A stretch of DNA of 50,623 nucleotides from Caldithrix sp. (GTDB taxonomy: Bacteria > KSB1 > UBA2214 > DYKH01). Shown piece by piece: positions 32,101 to 41,983 of this stretch; position 1 is the first letter of the stretch, and every line of letters starts with the position of its first letter. Made by a program: the position numbers and the translations under genes. Location of the stretch: positions 1 to 50,623 of the forward strand of contig DYKH01000024.1 in assembly GCA_020722685.1 (NCBI GenBank). Direction: 5' to 3'. The notes beneath the pieces are model-generated. The model had not been told where the DNA came from. It searched no databases and saw nothing but the letters and a program-made list of their open reading frames with translations.

Positions 32101-33702
32101 TCAGTTATTCTCCTCCGCCAGTCTTTGCTTGAGATGGTCGAGCTTGGTTTTGTACCACTCGTTATCTGGGTGTTTCTTGAGCAACAGCTCAAAAACGTTG
32201 ATTGCTTTTGCGTATTGCCCTTGGGCAGCGTAGATTTCGCCAAGGGTTGGGGTAACGAATTTTTCCTTTGGTCTGGTTAGGTCCACATGGGTTCCCGGCA
32301 TCATCTTATCCTCCTCCTCCGACTCTGCGGACAATTGGGTAAATGGTGGTTCTTCTTCGGCCTCTGTGAATGATCTTGGCTCCGGTTGCTCCTCTACTTT
32401 TTCTTGCTTTGAATCGAACTTTTCCTCCAGAATCTCTTTTTCGCCCAGGGTGGAGAGAAAATTGCTAAAGTCATCGGTCTGATCTTCGAGATCGTTCTCC
32501 GGAATGGCATCGAAATCGGGTATATCAAAACTTTCTTCGCCCGTTCCCTGCACAAAAGTGTCTTTTTCAGTTGAGGTGGCTTCCTCCAACTCGGCCGGCG
32601 CCAGCTCCGGCGGCTCTTGGACAATCTCTTCCGTTTTCGGTAAGCTGGATACCGTTGGTTCTTCTTCTCGTACTTCTTCCGGCAAAGCCTCGGCTTTGTC
32701 CAGCGTTGTGTCCTCCCTTGCTTCGGCGTCGCTTACCGGCTCCTTGCCGGCCGAAAACGTTTCTTCTTCATCCGTGTCCGGAATGAAAATTTTGGTCGCA
32801 TCGAGAATATCCTCTTCGGCCGCCAACTCCTCGCGCTGTTCTAAGAGGGTTTCCTTGGCAGCTTCCGGCTCGTTTGTCTCATAACCGGCCGCCTCGGCTT
32901 CGGCGGCTTTTTCGAGAGCGCTGCGCATCTCCGCCTCCTTGCGTTCTTCCGCGACGATGTTGGCGCTAAAGAGATCGTCCAAAATTTCGGAAAAACGCAT
33001 TTCTTCTTGCGCAAAACCTTCCGGCGAGTATTTGGAGGCAGCCGGTTCGTCGGCCTCGGAAAGCAAGTCCTCTTCCTCTAACGGACTGGAAACAAAGCTA
33101 TCCTCTTCAAAGAGCGTTTGCGCAACAGCGCTGTCCCTCTCGACGGGCGGTTCTGCCGCCGGTTCAGCGGTCATAAGTGTGGATTCATCGAAAAGTGCGA
33201 CTTTCTCCGGTTCATCCATTACAGAATCGAAGGAGGGCGACGTTGATTCCGATGGAGCTGCTATAAGGGGCTCAGTTGGCTCAGCCGCCGGCTCTCCTTT
33301 GGGGATGGAACTCAACAGGTTTTTTATATTCTCGTCCAATGGATCGATCTCCAAGATCTTCCGGTAGCTCGATTCGCTGGATTTTTGCCAACCGATTTTG
33401 GTCATTAGGTCGCCATAAAGCTTGTGCGCCATCAGAAACTTGGGATCGAGAAAGATCGTTTTCTTCAGTCGGCGTTCGGCTTCATCAAACTGCTGCTGTT
33501 TATAGTAGCATTTTGCCAGCACAAAGTAGCCGCTGGCATAGTTCGGGTGATGATCTAATCCTTGCTCGCAAATACCAATCGCCTGCTGAATTTCATCCAT
33601 CTGTAGATACCGTTCGGCCATTCGGGCGAAAAGCATCGAATCGGGATTTTCAGCCAGATGCCGCTTAAGGGTCGCTATCTCCTCGGCATAGTCAGCATGC
33701 AT
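32101..33702 (-). CDS. Acidic tetratricopeptide-repeat protein
   Basis: The 533-residue protein begins with three or four TPR units (residues 1-125: MLFARMAERYLQMDEIQQAI, YFVLAKCYYKQQQFDEAERR). A very acidic, low-complexity linker of about 330 residues follows (about 130-460, rich in Glu, Ser, Pro and Thr). The protein ends with one more TPR-like pair (TLGEIYAAQGQYAKAINVFELLLKKHP). No signal peptide is visible, so it is probably cytoplasmic. The start has AGGAG 8 bases upstream. TPR ends joined by a disordered acidic linker suggest a scaffold; the partner is unknown. Confidence 0.9.
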   Translation of the reverse strand: MHADYAEEIATLKRHLAENPDSMLFARMAERYLQMDEIQQAIGICEQGLDHHPNYASGYFVLAKCYYKQQQFDEAERRLKKTIFLDPKFLMAHKLYGDLMTKIGWQKSSESSYRKILEIDPLDENIKNLLSSIPKGEPAAEPTEPLIAAPSESTSPSFDSVMDEPEKVALFDESTLMTAEPAAEPPVERDSAVAQTLFEEDSFVSSPLEEEDLLSEADEPAASKYSPEGFAQEEMRFSEILDDLFSANIVAEERKEAEMRSALEKAAEAEAAGYETNEPEAAKETLLEQREELAAEEDILDATKIFIPDTDEEETFSAGKEPVSDAEAREDTTLDKAEALPEEVREEEPTVSSLPKTEEIVQEPPELAPAELEEATSTEKDTFVQGTGEESFDIPDFDAIPENDLEDQTDDFSNFLSTLGEKEILEEKFDSKQEKVEEQPEPRSFTEAEEEPPFTQLSAESEEEDKMMPGTHVDLTRPKEKFVTPTLGEIYAAQGQYAKAINVFELLLKKHPDNEWYKTKLDHLKQRLAEENN

Positions 33703-33993
33703 TTTTTACACTCCTATTGTTGAAGTCGCGCAATGAGCCACCTTGTGATCGCATCGAAACCATCGCACATTACTTTGTCAAGTGGTAAGCGCAACTGGAA
33801 TTGACTGCTCACTCACACACAATACAAACCAAGCCAATTTTTTGCAGACAGAGAAATACAACAAGCTCTCGCCAATTTGCGCCTTTTTCATTCTTGTAGC
33901 GTCGGCCGGATCACTTCGCATGGGCGACTTTTGGGGGTTTTTCAGCCCCATCGATATGGAGACAGAAATTGGCGCACAGATTGCCGATCCAAT

Positions 33994-34515
33994 TCACCAG
34001 CCGGCGACGGTCTTGTTTAAGACCTCCTGGCTAATCTTGCCGATCGCCTCAGAGATTCCTTGCAGGCGGCTATCCGGTCCGGCGGATGGATCATAGGCGC
34101 CCCACTGGGTAATGCGTTCTTCCCATAGGGTTTGACGCTTGACTTGGTCCGAGCATTTCACCTTGACGGTGATGTAGAGCTTGAAATCTTGTACTCGTTC
34201 GCTCTGGTCAAAAGCGCCGGCCCGATCATCGAGGCGGATAATTTCTCCTTCAACCAGCACGTCCGCACTGTTACGATCAGCTATTTTGAGGGAATTGTCG
34301 CGCTGGAATTCATCGATCAAGGCGTCGGTCATTTCTTCCGAAACGCCAAACTCCGCGGTTCGGTTATCAAATTGGGCGACCGCAACGGTTTTTAGATGTG
34401 GCGCCAGCGAGCCGGAGAAGGAATAGAATGCGCACTCGGCCTGCAAGGCCAAAGTGAAACCCAGCAGCCATGCTGCGCTGCGACTCAACCGTTTTGAATT
34501 TGCTTTAGTCGACAT
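33994..34515 (-). CDS. lptE: LptE-like LPS-assembly protein
   Basis: LptE plugs the LptD channel that inserts lipopolysaccharide into the outer membrane. The 173-residue protein has an N-terminal hydrophobic helix ending LALQAECAFYSFSGSLAPHL, with a cysteine at a weak lipobox. The family pattern TVAVAQFDNRTAEFGVSEEMTDALIDEF follows, then LKIADRNSADVLVEGEI. This resembles the LptE version of Bacteroidetes and relatives and implies an LPS-bearing outer membrane. The ATG at 34515 overlaps the end of the sigma-54 activator gene by 11 bp. lptD is not in the window. About 290 bp separate it from the next gene. Confidence 0.82.
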   Translation of the reverse strand: MSTKANSKRLSRSAAWLLGFTLALQAECAFYSFSGSLAPHLKTVAVAQFDNRTAEFGVSEEMTDALIDEFQRDNSLKIADRNSADVLVEGEIIRLDDRAGAFDQSERVQDFKLYITVKVKCSDQVKRQTLWEERITQWGAYDPSAGPDSRLQGISEAIGKISQEVLNKTVAGW

Positions 34516-35710
34516 CTGCCTTGAGATGATATTGGTTGATTCTCCGATACAGAGTTCTTTCACTCAAACCTAACAGCTTGGCGGTTTTGCGCTTGTTGCC
34601 ACCGGTCTTGATGAGGGTGGTGCGAATGAGATCTTTTTCCATTTCAGCCACAGAGTTCGGGCGGGTCATTTCACGACTGCCAAATAGGGTGTTTTCGAAA
34701 TAGCCTCCCGGGATCTCTTCCCGCCAGGGCCCCAAACTGTAACGCGGAATGTTACGCGAAAGCAATAATTCGCGCAGTTGGGCGATTTCGGTTTTGATGT
34801 CCAGGAGGGCGCGCAGCAAGAACTCTTTTTCCACTTCTTCGCGCGGCTTGTTGATGGGTACGGGTAAATTTTTATCGAGATGGTCGATGCCGGTGATGTA
34901 CTTTTGCAGGGTGCGTGCATCGACTTTGCTTCCGCGCTCCAAAACAATCACCTTCTCCACTAAATTCCGTAACTCGCGAATATTGCCGGGCCAGGAGTAC
35001 TCCTGCAAAAGGTGCAAGGCGTCGCCGTCAAAGCCCTGGAATTCGATAAAGTTCTGCCGGCAAAAGTCCGCTGCAAATTTGTTCGCCAGCAAGGGAATGT
35101 CTTGTCGCCGTTCGCGCAAACTTGGTACGCGAATGTGAATGGCATTGAGCCGGTAATACAAGTCCACGCGAAAGGATTCCTTGCGCACTTCGGTTTCCAG
35201 ATTTTTGTTGCTGGCGGCGATGAAACGGACGTCCACTTGATGCAGCGTGGTGCCGCCAACGCGCATGAATTCTCGCTCCTCCAAAACGCGCAGTAATTTC
35301 ACCTGCGTTGGCATGGGCAGGTCACCGATTTCATCCAGAAAGATGCTGCCGGTGTCGGCCAGCTCGAAATATCCTTTGCGCGGCCCGATGGCGCCCGTGA
35401 ACGAGCCTTTCTCGTGGCCGAACAATTCGGATTCCAGAATGCCTTCCGGGATGGCTCCGCAGTTCACGGTGATCAACGGCTTGTCGCGTCGCCGGCTGCG
35501 CAGATGAATGGCTTTGGCCACCAGTTCTTTGCCGGTGCCGCTTTCGCCGGTAATGAGAACGGAAATATCGGTTGGTGCCACCTGTTCGATGGTCTCGATC
35601 ACCTGACGAACGCTATCGGAATTGCCCAGAATGCCCACGTCGCGCTGCACTTGGCGCCAAGATTCACCTGATGGCAATTCTCTCAAAATTGCTTTTTCTA
35701 CTTTCGCCAC
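34505..35710 (-). CDS. Sigma-54-dependent transcriptional activator without receiver domain
   Basis: The 401-residue protein is an AAA+ activator: Walker A GESGTGKE (55-62), the sigma-54 contact loop GSFTGA (102-107, a common variant of GAFTGA), Walker B IFLDEIGD (123-130) and the arginine-finger region VDLYYRLN. A Fis-type helix-turn-helix (ETGGNKRKTAKLLGLSERTLYRRI-like) forms the end. Only about 25 residues precede the AAA+ core, so there is no phospho-receiver or PAS input; activity must be set by another protein, by a small molecule or by level. Its overlap with lptE suggests a role in envelope control. Its targets are not visible. Confidence 0.93.
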   Translation of the reverse strand: MAKVEKAILRELPSGESWRQVQRDVGILGNSDSVRQVIETIEQVAPTDISVLITGESGTGKELVAKAIHLRSRRRDKPLITVNCGAIPEGILESELFGHEKGSFTGAIGPRKGYFELADTGSIFLDEIGDLPMPTQVKLLRVLEEREFMRVGGTTLHQVDVRFIAASNKNLETEVRKESFRVDLYYRLNAIHIRVPSLRERRQDIPLLANKFAADFCRQNFIEFQGFDGDALHLLQEYSWPGNIRELRNLVEKVIVLERGSKVDARTLQKYITGIDHLDKNLPVPINKPREEVEKEFLLRALLDIKTEIAQLRELLLSRNIPRYSLGPWREEIPGGYFENTLFGSREMTRPNSVAEMEKDLIRTTLIKTGGNKRKTAKLLGLSERTLYRRINQYHLKADVD

Positions 35711-35733
35711 TTGAATCTCCGCAGAAGGAAAAT

Positions 35734-36654
35734 CTACTTTTGTGCCCGAAAATAGTCTATGGTTTCTTGCAGTCCTTGCGGCAATGAATAGCCGGGTCTC
35801 CAGCCCAAGATTCGTTGGGCTTTTGTGTAATCGACTACGCTGCGCATTTGCTCGCCCTCTTTGGCGGGTCCATGCTTCTCGCCAAAGGTCGATCCGGCCA
35901 AATCCTTGAGCATGCCATAGAGCTGATTGATATTGGTCTCCACACTGGTGCCGATGTTAAACACGTCATTCTCCGCCTGATTCAAGGCCAGCACGTTGGC
36001 CTGCACCACGTCTTTCACATAGACAAAATCCCGAGTTTGCTCGCCGGTGCCGTTGATGATCGGTTGCTGGCCGCGCAGCAGTCTGGTGGCAAAAATGGCC
36101 ACCACGCCGGCTTCTCCGTGTGGATTTTGCCGCGGCCCATAGACGTTCGCGTAACGCAATGCAGTATACTTCAATCCATACGTGAGAGCGTAGAAGAACA
36201 AGTATTTTTCCCCGATGAGCTTGGTGATGCCGTAGGGGCTGTATGGCTGCGTTTTATGGTTTTCATCCGCGGGAAAATAATCTTGCTCGCCGTAGATGGC
36301 CCCACCGGAGGAGGCAAAAATGACCTTCTTTACACCATGCTTTATGCAATTTTGCAAAATATTCAGCAGGCCGAGCGCATTGATCTTGGCGTCGTAAATC
36401 GGATCCTCCACGGAACGGCGCACGTCCATTTGCGCCGCATGATGATTGACGACATCGAATTTCTCCGCCTTGAAAATGTCTGCTATCGTTTCATCCTGGA
36501 TATCCGCTTTGATAAACCTTGCCTTGGAGTTAACGTTTTCGATCCTTCCGGTCGACAAATCATCGATGATGACGACCGAATGTCCTTGTTCGAGATAGGC
36601 ATCCACAATATGCGAAGCGATAAATCCGGCGCCGCCGGTGACCAATATCTTCAT
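35734..36654 (-). CDS. NAD-dependent epimerase/dehydratase (UDP-glucose 4-epimerase-like)
   Basis: The 306-residue protein begins with VTGGAGFIASHIVDAYL (NAD-binding) and has DDLSTGR, NHHAAQMDVRRSVEDP, the Ser in FASSGGAIYG and the catalytic YGITK, plus LRYANVYGPRQNPHGEAGV. These features match the extended SDR group of UDP-glucose/UDP-GlcNAc 4-epimerases. It could supply UDP-galactose, linking it to the galactokinase, or feed polysaccharide synthesis with the downstream glycosyltransferase. The ATG at 36654 has GGAGAG upstream, 19 bp after purD. Confidence 0.9.
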   Translation of the reverse strand: MKILVTGGAGFIASHIVDAYLEQGHSVVIIDDLSTGRIENVNSKARFIKADIQDETIADIFKAEKFDVVNHHAAQMDVRRSVEDPIYDAKINALGLLNILQNCIKHGVKKVIFASSGGAIYGEQDYFPADENHKTQPYSPYGITKLIGEKYLFFYALTYGLKYTALRYANVYGPRQNPHGEAGVVAIFATRLLRGQQPIINGTGEQTRDFVYVKDVVQANVLALNQAENDVFNIGTSVETNINQLYGMLKDLAGSTFGEKHGPAKEGEQMRSVVDYTKAQRILGWRPGYSLPQGLQETIDYFRAQK

Positions 36655-36673
36655 CCATTTCTCTCCATTGTTG

Positions 36674-37948
36674 TTATGCTTTGTAAGCCAGCGCTTTGGC
36701 CCCGATGTCTTTGCGATAGTACGCGCCATCGAAAGCGATCCTCCCCACGGCACGATACGCCTTGTCGATGGCCGATTTGATGCTCTTGTCTAAGGCGGTT
36801 ACTCCCAAAACCCGGCCGCCGGCGGTGACGACCTTGCCTTCCCGCGTCTCGGTTCCGGCGTGGAAAACCATGACATCCTGATCCAAAGCGATGTCAAGCC
36901 CCAAAATCGGCAGACCGGTGCAATACTTATTCGGGTAGCCACCGGAGGCAATGACCACGCATACGGCGGCTGCTTGACGATTGGTAAAGCCGTACTCCAA
37001 AAGGTGGCCGTCCATGGCCGCCATCATCACCTCCACCAAATCGCATTCCGCCAAAGGCAAGATGACCTGCGTCTCCGGATCGCCGAAGCGGCAATTGAAT
37101 TCCAGCACTCTTGGACCCGTGCGGGTCAGCATGAGACCGGCGTAGAGAACGCCACGATAAGGCCGGTCCTCTAAGGCCATGCCTTTGATGGTCGGCTCCA
37201 TGATCGTCTTCTTGATATGCGCCAGCATCTCTTCATCGACCTGCGGCACCGGAGCGTAGGCGCCCATGCCGCCGGTGTTGGGTCCCTGATCGCCATCGAG
37301 AATGGCCTTATGATCTTGAGCCGGAGCCAGATAAACCAGGTTTTCTCCGTCCGAGATGCCCAGCAGGGAAACTTCTTCTCCCTTCATGTATTCTTCGATA
37401 ACCACTTTGTGTCCAGCATCGCCGAACACTTTGTCCGCCATAATGCGATGCAACGCCTCGAGGGCACTTTCCCGATCCTGGCAGACGATGACCCCTTTGC
37501 CTGCTGCCAAACCATCGGCTTTAACGACGAGCGGCACCTCAGCTTTGGCGACGTATTTTTTCGCATCCTCATAGCTGCTAAAAATCCTGAAATCCGCCGT
37601 AGGCACCTTATATCGCTCCAAGATGCGTTTTGCAAAAGCTTTGCTACCTTCGAGCTCGGCAGCGCGTTTGCTAGGGCCGAAAATCGGCAGTCCGTTCGCT
37701 TCAAAAAGATCGATAATGCCTTCGACCAATGGCGCTTCTGGCCCGACAACGGTCAGGTCAATTTTCTTCTTCGTAGCAAAATTGAGCAGGCGCTTAAGGT
37801 CCAAAGCCGGTATATCTTCACAAGTGGCGTCTTGGGCAATTCCGGCATTGCCAGGTGCACAATAAATCTTTTTTACATGTTTGCTCTGTTTCAGCTTCCA
37901 AATGAGTGCATGCTCGCGGCCGCCACTACCGATGACAAGAAGTTTCAT
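36674..37948 (-). CDS. purD: Phosphoribosylamine-glycine ligase
   Basis: PurD (GARS) joins phosphoribosylamine and glycine with ATP in purine synthesis. The 424-residue protein shows the N-terminal GSGGREHALIWKLKQS, the GPEAPLVEGI motif, the ATP-grasp core VVKADGLAAGKGVIVC, EEYMKGEEVSLL, and the C-terminal region EFNCRFGDPETQVILP. Length is normal. It is the first gene of the long minus-strand run and is followed by an epimerase gene after 19 bp. No other pur genes are nearby. Confidence 0.98.
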   Translation of the reverse strand: MKLLVIGSGGREHALIWKLKQSKHVKKIYCAPGNAGIAQDATCEDIPALDLKRLLNFATKKKIDLTVVGPEAPLVEGIIDLFEANGLPIFGPSKRAAELEGSKAFAKRILERYKVPTADFRIFSSYEDAKKYVAKAEVPLVVKADGLAAGKGVIVCQDRESALEALHRIMADKVFGDAGHKVVIEEYMKGEEVSLLGISDGENLVYLAPAQDHKAILDGDQGPNTGGMGAYAPVPQVDEEMLAHIKKTIMEPTIKGMALEDRPYRGVLYAGLMLTRTGPRVLEFNCRFGDPETQVILPLAECDLVEVMMAAMDGHLLEYGFTNRQAAAVCVVIASGGYPNKYCTGLPILGLDIALDQDVMVFHAGTETREGKVVTAGGRVLGVTALDKSIKSAIDKAYRAVGRIAFDGAYYRKDIGAKALAYKA

Positions 37949-38395
37949 TCTGCAACTTTCGCTATTGGTGTCTTGGTTCGATTCCGTGTCACCACGTATT
38001 CCTCATTGACAGTATTTGATCATAAGCTTTGCGCGATCGACAACTCTGCCAACTTGATACTACGAAAACAAAGCTATTTTCATGATTATCGAGTGCTCAG
38101 TCGGGCCAAGCAATTACCGCAGAAATGACACGTTTTCCGTTCCACATAATACTTGGCCAGACGTTGCGATTCTTCAAAACGCAAGCAAGGTCGAGCAAGT
38201 CATGCCCAAGGCATCCTCCCTGGTTATGGAGACGAACTTACACTCGTAGTCTGTGCTTCGGCCCGGGAAGCCGCCAGGCCGGTCTTGGCAGGATTCCAAA
38301 GGAGTGACAACATAAGCTGCCGTAGTAGTCGAACAAATTTCCATCATTATCGAGCGACCCGCTGGGCATAGAAATTTCCAATAAGAAAACACATG
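37949..38395. other. Intergenic region, no recognised feature
   Basis: These 447 bases separate purD from the YgiT-type gene. No coding frame with a recognisable pattern and no strong hairpin or repeat was seen. The purD promoter should lie near its upstream edge, but I could not identify a convincing one. Confidence 0.5.
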
Positions 38396-38635
38396 CTAAG
38401 CTGCATGCACGGCAAAAGGTATTACTTCCTTGCGATCCGCTCCCCTTCGTCCTGTGGCTATCTCGTCAACTTCGTGAAGTATGTTTGCATCATAGTAGCG
38501 CCGGCCACACTTGTCACATACGCCTAAAGGCACCTGCTCCAAGACGACAAAGCCGTTCTTATGTTTGAATATTTCGCGCTCCACAATCTGCTGCTGAACC
38601 GTTCCATCACAATATTCACAAACATCTCTGTTCAT
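38396..38635 (-). CDS. YgiT-type zinc-finger protein (putative antitoxin)
   Basis: The 79-residue protein has two CxxC pairs (Cys6/Cys9 and Cys40/Cys43) spaced as in the zinc-binding N-terminal domain of MqsA/YgiT antitoxins, but no helix-turn-helix after it. Such short YgiT proteins are commonly found beside DUF4258 or MqsR-like toxins. The gene follows the DUF4258 gene by 8 bp on the same strand, toxin first, as in mqsRA. The antitoxin role is inferred. Confidence 0.8.
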   Translation of the reverse strand: MNRDVCEYCDGTVQQQIVEREIFKHKNGFVVLEQVPLGVCDKCGRRYYDANILHEVDEIATGRRGADRKEVIPFAVHAA

Positions 38636-38643
38636 CCTTTTTC

Positions 38644-38931
38644 CTATAATTTGATCTCGTACACTGTGATGATTCTGTATTTCCCTATTGGTGTAAACCT
38701 TCCCACGCTTCCAACAAGCGTTGCACAGTCGGATGCGGTTCCTTCAATTAAGTATCTGGTGCCTCGGGGATCATCTTTCTCAATCTTGCTTATTTTACCT
38801 GTTAGGATAGACGTTTCAACATCGAAAACATCCAAATTGTCCTCAGCCATCTCATCGTTGGCATGAGAGGTCATCTCATATCTGCCACTTTTGATACACT
38901 CACGAATTTGAACAAGATCTCGGCGCCCCAC
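38644..38931 (-). CDS. DUF4258 protein (putative toxin)
   Basis: The 95-residue protein carries the DUF4258 pattern: a helix CIKSGRYEMTSHANDEMAED, then the strand-helix VFDVETSILTGKISKIE and the strands TRYLIEGTA and RIITVYEI. The family is related in fold to small RNase toxins of the RelE/BrnT kind. Paired with the downstream YgiT-type gene it forms a likely toxin-antitoxin module, the third such module in this window. Confidence 0.78.
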   Translation of the reverse strand: MGRRDLVQIRECIKSGRYEMTSHANDEMAEDNLDVFDVETSILTGKISKIEKDDPRGTRYLIEGTASDCATLVGSVGRFTPIGKYRIITVYEIKL

Positions 38932-39036
38932 GAAAATCCTTTCATCATTTACATTGATAACACAAGAGCAGCCTGACTTTGAAAAAATGAAAAAGCTGTA
39001 ATCGGGGTAATTTCGCCCTGCAATGGCGTATGGGAA

Positions 39037-41085
39037 TTATCTATTTCGAGGACGCCCCGCCGTAGCATATCTCTTCGGCTCCAGCTTTTCTCCACGCAAA
39101 TCCTCCAATTGATCTCTCAGTTTCGCCGCCTCCTCGAACTCTAACGACGCCGCAGCCTTGAACATGCGCATTTCTATTTCTTGCAGCATGGTATTCTTGT
39201 CTTCGGTAGAAAGTTTTTCCCACTTTTGTAGGAATTCTAATTCTTCTTCGGTGCCCTTGCCATAAGCCGCCGGCTTTGCGTCGGCGACGCGCGTGGCGCC
39301 TAAAACGTCCTCTACCGATTTGAAAATAGAGCGTGGCGTGATGCCATGCTCTTCATTGTACTGCGCCTGAATCTTACGCCGGCGATTGGTTTCATCAATG
39401 GCTTTTTTCATGCTGTCGGTAACCGTGTCGGCGTAAAAGAGAACTTTGCCCAGAACGTTTCTGGCAGCTCTACCCGCAGTCTGGATTAGGGAGCGCTCCG
39501 AGCGCAAAAAGCCTTCTTTGTCTGCGTCCAAAATAGCGACCAGTGACACTTCCGGCAAATCCAGTCCCTCGCGCAAGAGGTTGATGCCCACCAATACGTC
39601 GAATTCCGCCAGACGCAAGTCACGGAGAATGGCCACGCGATCCAGCGCGTCGATTTCCGAGTGCAGATAGCGTACGCGAATGCCCATGCCGGCCAGATAG
39701 TCGGTCAAGTCCTCGGCCATGCGCTTGGTTAAAGTGGTGACCAAAATCCGCTCCTGACGGGCGGTTCGCTCGTTGATTTCTTTGATCAGATCGTCGATTT
39801 GCCCCTGCACCGGACGCACTTCGATTTCGGGATCCATCAAGCCGGTCGGACGGATAACCTGCTCCACAACGATGCCGTTGGAATGCTCGAGCTCATAATC
39901 TGCCGGCGTGGCCGAAACAAAGATGACCTTGTCGAGAATCGACTCGAATTCACGAAAATTCAGCGGGCGGTTGTCCAACGCTGAGGGCAGACGAAAGCCG
40001 AATTCCACCAGCGTTTCTTTCCGCGCGCGATCGCCGTGGTACATGCCTTGGATTTGCGGGATGGTGGCGTGCGACTCGTCGATGATTAGCAAAAAATCTT
40101 TGGGAAAATAGTCGATCAAGGTCGAAGGGCGCTCGCCCGCCTTTCGTCCCGCGAGGTGGCGGGAGTAATTTTCGATGCCTGAGCAATAGCCGATTTCTTC
40201 CATCATTTCCAAATCATAATTGGTGCGCATCTCTAGACGCTGGGCTTCCAACAACTTGCCGCGGGAGCGAAAGTATTCCAATCGCTCATCCAATTCCTTG
40301 CGAATGGCTTCCATGGCCGATTCCAAGCGCCGATAAGGAGTGATAAAATGCTTGGCCGGGTAAATGGCTACACGCTCAAGACTATTTTTCACTTCTCCCG
40401 TGAGCACATCCACGGTAGAGATAGCCTCGATTTCGTCGCTAAACATCTCGATGCGGATGGCCTCTTTTTCATAGGCCGGTATCACCTCCACCACGTCGCC
40501 GCGGACGCGAAAGGTGCCGCGCTCGAAGGCGATGTCATTGCGGGTGTACTGAATGTCCACCAACTTTTGCAGAATGTCCTTGCGCTCGATGCGCTGGCCT
40601 TTGTGCAAGAAGAGCAGCATTTCCTGCCAATCCTCCGGCGACCCCAAGCCGTAGATGCAGGAAACGGAAGCGACAATGATGACGTCCTCGCGTGATAGGA
40701 GGGAGCTGGTGGCTTTCAAGCGCAGGCGGTCAATCTCGTCATTAATCGAGGTGTCTTTTTCAATATAGGTATCGGTGGTCGGCACGTAAGCTTCCGGCTG
40801 ATAATAGTCGTAGTAGCTGATGAAATACTCGACCGCGTTCTCCGGGAAAAAGCCGCGAAACTCGCCATAGAGCTGCGCCGCCAAAGTTTTGTTGTGCGAG
40901 ATGACCAGCGTGGGCCGGCCGTAATTGGCGATGACGTTGGCCATTGTGTAAGTCTTGCCGCTGCCGGTAACGCCGAGCAAGGTTTGGAACTGGCGTCCGT
41001 TCCGCAAGCCCTCTGTCAGTTGGGCGACTGCTTGGCGCTGATCACCTTCCAGTTTGAAATTGGAAACGAGCTTGAAATTTGCCAT
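39037..41085 (-). CDS. uvrB: Excinuclease ABC subunit B
   Basis: UvrB verifies DNA damage and recruits UvrC in nucleotide excision repair. The 682-residue protein has Walker A GVTGSGKT (38-45), the damage-probing beta-hairpin region [19 protein letters not shown], helicase motifs such as [12 protein letters not shown] and [31 protein letters not shown], and the C-terminal UVR motif [19 protein letters not shown]. The ATG at 41085 is chosen because family homology begins there (NFKLVSNF); an open extension to 41214 runs into a repeat element. The palindromic element begins about 35 bp upstream of this start and probably overlaps the promoter. Confidence 0.97.
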   Translation of the reverse strand: MANFKLVSNFKLEGDQRQAVAQLTEGLRNGRQFQTLLGVTGSGKTYTMANVIANYGRPTLVISHNKTLAAQLYGEFRGFFPENAVEYFISYYDYYQPEAYVPTTDTYIEKDTSINDEIDRLRLKATSSLLSREDVIIVASVSCIYGLGSPEDWQEMLLFLHKGQRIERKDILQKLVDIQYTRNDIAFERGTFRVRGDVVEVIPAYEKEAIRIEMFSDEIEAISTVDVLTGEVKNSLERVAIYPAKHFITPYRRLESAMEAIRKELDERLEYFRSRGKLLEAQRLEMRTNYDLEMMEEIGYCSGIENYSRHLAGRKAGERPSTLIDYFPKDFLLIIDESHATIPQIQGMYHGDRARKETLVEFGFRLPSALDNRPLNFREFESILDKVIFVSATPADYELEHSNGIVVEQVIRPTGLMDPEIEVRPVQGQIDDLIKEINERTARQERILVTTLTKRMAEDLTDYLAGMGIRVRYLHSEIDALDRVAILRDLRLAEFDVLVGINLLREGLDLPEVSLVAILDADKEGFLRSERSLIQTAGRAARNVLGKVLFYADTVTDSMKKAIDETNRRRKIQAQYNEEHGITPRSIFKSVEDVLGATRVADAKPAAYGKGTEEELEFLQKWEKLSTEDKNTMLQEIEMRMFKAAASLEFEEAAKLRDQLEDLRGEKLEPKRYATAGRPRNR

Positions 41086-41119
41086 AGAATGAGAAACCAA
41101 GTATTCCGAATTCCTGTAG

Positions 41120-41244
41120 ATTGGCAAAATCGAAAATTTAAGCCGTAGGGGATGTCTCCAGACATCGAGCATTATTGCATATTGTGGTCGAACTCGGAGA
41201 GTTCTCCTACACATTCTGGTGAGAAAAAATTTGCCAAACTATAG
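41120..41244 (-). repeat. MITE-like palindromic element, copy 1
   Basis: About 125 bp bounded by imperfect terminal inverted repeats, TTGGCAAAAT at 41121-41130 and ATTTGCCAAAC ending at 41240. Inside are a short palindrome, GATGTCTCCAGACATC (near 41151-41166), and a GTAGG/TCTCCTAC pair. A second copy lies in inverted orientation at 45869-45990, with matching blocks AAGCCGTAGG, TCTCCAGAC, TATTGTGGTCGAAC, GTTCTCCTACA and TTTGCCAAACTATAG in the same order. No open frame is present. It sits just upstream of uvrB and may supply or alter its promoter. Confidence 0.85.
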
Positions 41245-41983
41245 CCGAATTCAAAAAGCCAAGGCGCCGACAGTTTTCAGTCTTATCGCGCTCTCACTGA
41301 ATCGAATAACTCCCACAACTCTCTCAAAGGATCGGCAGATGAACAACGAGCGGGCCCAAGCAATACCTCTTTGTTGCAAACGGAGTTGCGCCAGCAATAT
41401 AATACAGATATGCCAAATTGTCAAGTTGATATTCTGCCACGAAAGCTTCAAGAATATCTCATTGGCTCTTCTTTCGACTTGCATCTTGTAATATTATCCC
41501 GAAAAACCTTTCATGCTCACGAAGAATTTTTCAGCCGCCAATTGGCACGAATGTACGCTAATTTCTTAGCCGTCGAAGCTGCCACCGAGTCAAAATGATT
41601 ACGGTCCAAATGATTTTCTCTTTATTGGCCTTGAAAAAAGCTATGTGTTCGTACAAGCCCTTAGAAAGTCGTACCGGTTTGGCGTCCATTTGTGTCGATT
41701 CATCGTTGATAGCTCCGCTGCGGTAAATTGCCGAGTCGTAGCCGAGCAAAGAAATAGCATGCCACTCGTCCGCAAGAGCAGTCACCGCACGCTGCCTATT
41801 CGGGTAGCGGTCGTTGTGGTCAGCGTTCCCGTACTGTATCTGATTTCGCTTTGCAGAGGTCGGCGCTCCGCCTGACCAAGCACTTAGACGTGAAAAAACT
41901 TGACAAATCGCTTGAATCTCAACCAGACGGATACTATATTGGGCCGCAAGGATGGTGATCATCGCACGTAAATTGGGAAGGCT
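41245..41983. other. Intergenic region without recognised genes
   Basis: About 740 bases between the repeat element and the plus-strand glycosyl-hydrolase-like gene. Open frames here (the longest, 134 codons on the minus strand, begins at 41962) show no family pattern and no good ribosome-binding site. It may be decayed sequence. A GGAAGG at 41973-41978 serves as the ribosome-binding site for the next gene. Confidence 0.5.

Noticed and set aside
33760..33830. A TTGACA box on the minus strand upstream of the TPR gene as a promoter
   Set aside because: At 17 bases spacing the -10 region is TTCGAT, a poor match; not listed.
36860..38128. Plus-strand open frames across purD
   Set aside because: purD on the minus strand is unambiguous; the plus-strand frames are its shadows.
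37949..38395. A 55-codon plus-strand frame near 38080 as a gene
   Set aside because: There is no ribosome-binding site or family match and the composition is odd; considered chance.
41558..41962. A 134-codon minus-strand frame in the uvrB-GHL10 gap
   Set aside because: There is no ribosome-binding site, no family pattern and no supporting neighbour; treated as intergenic.
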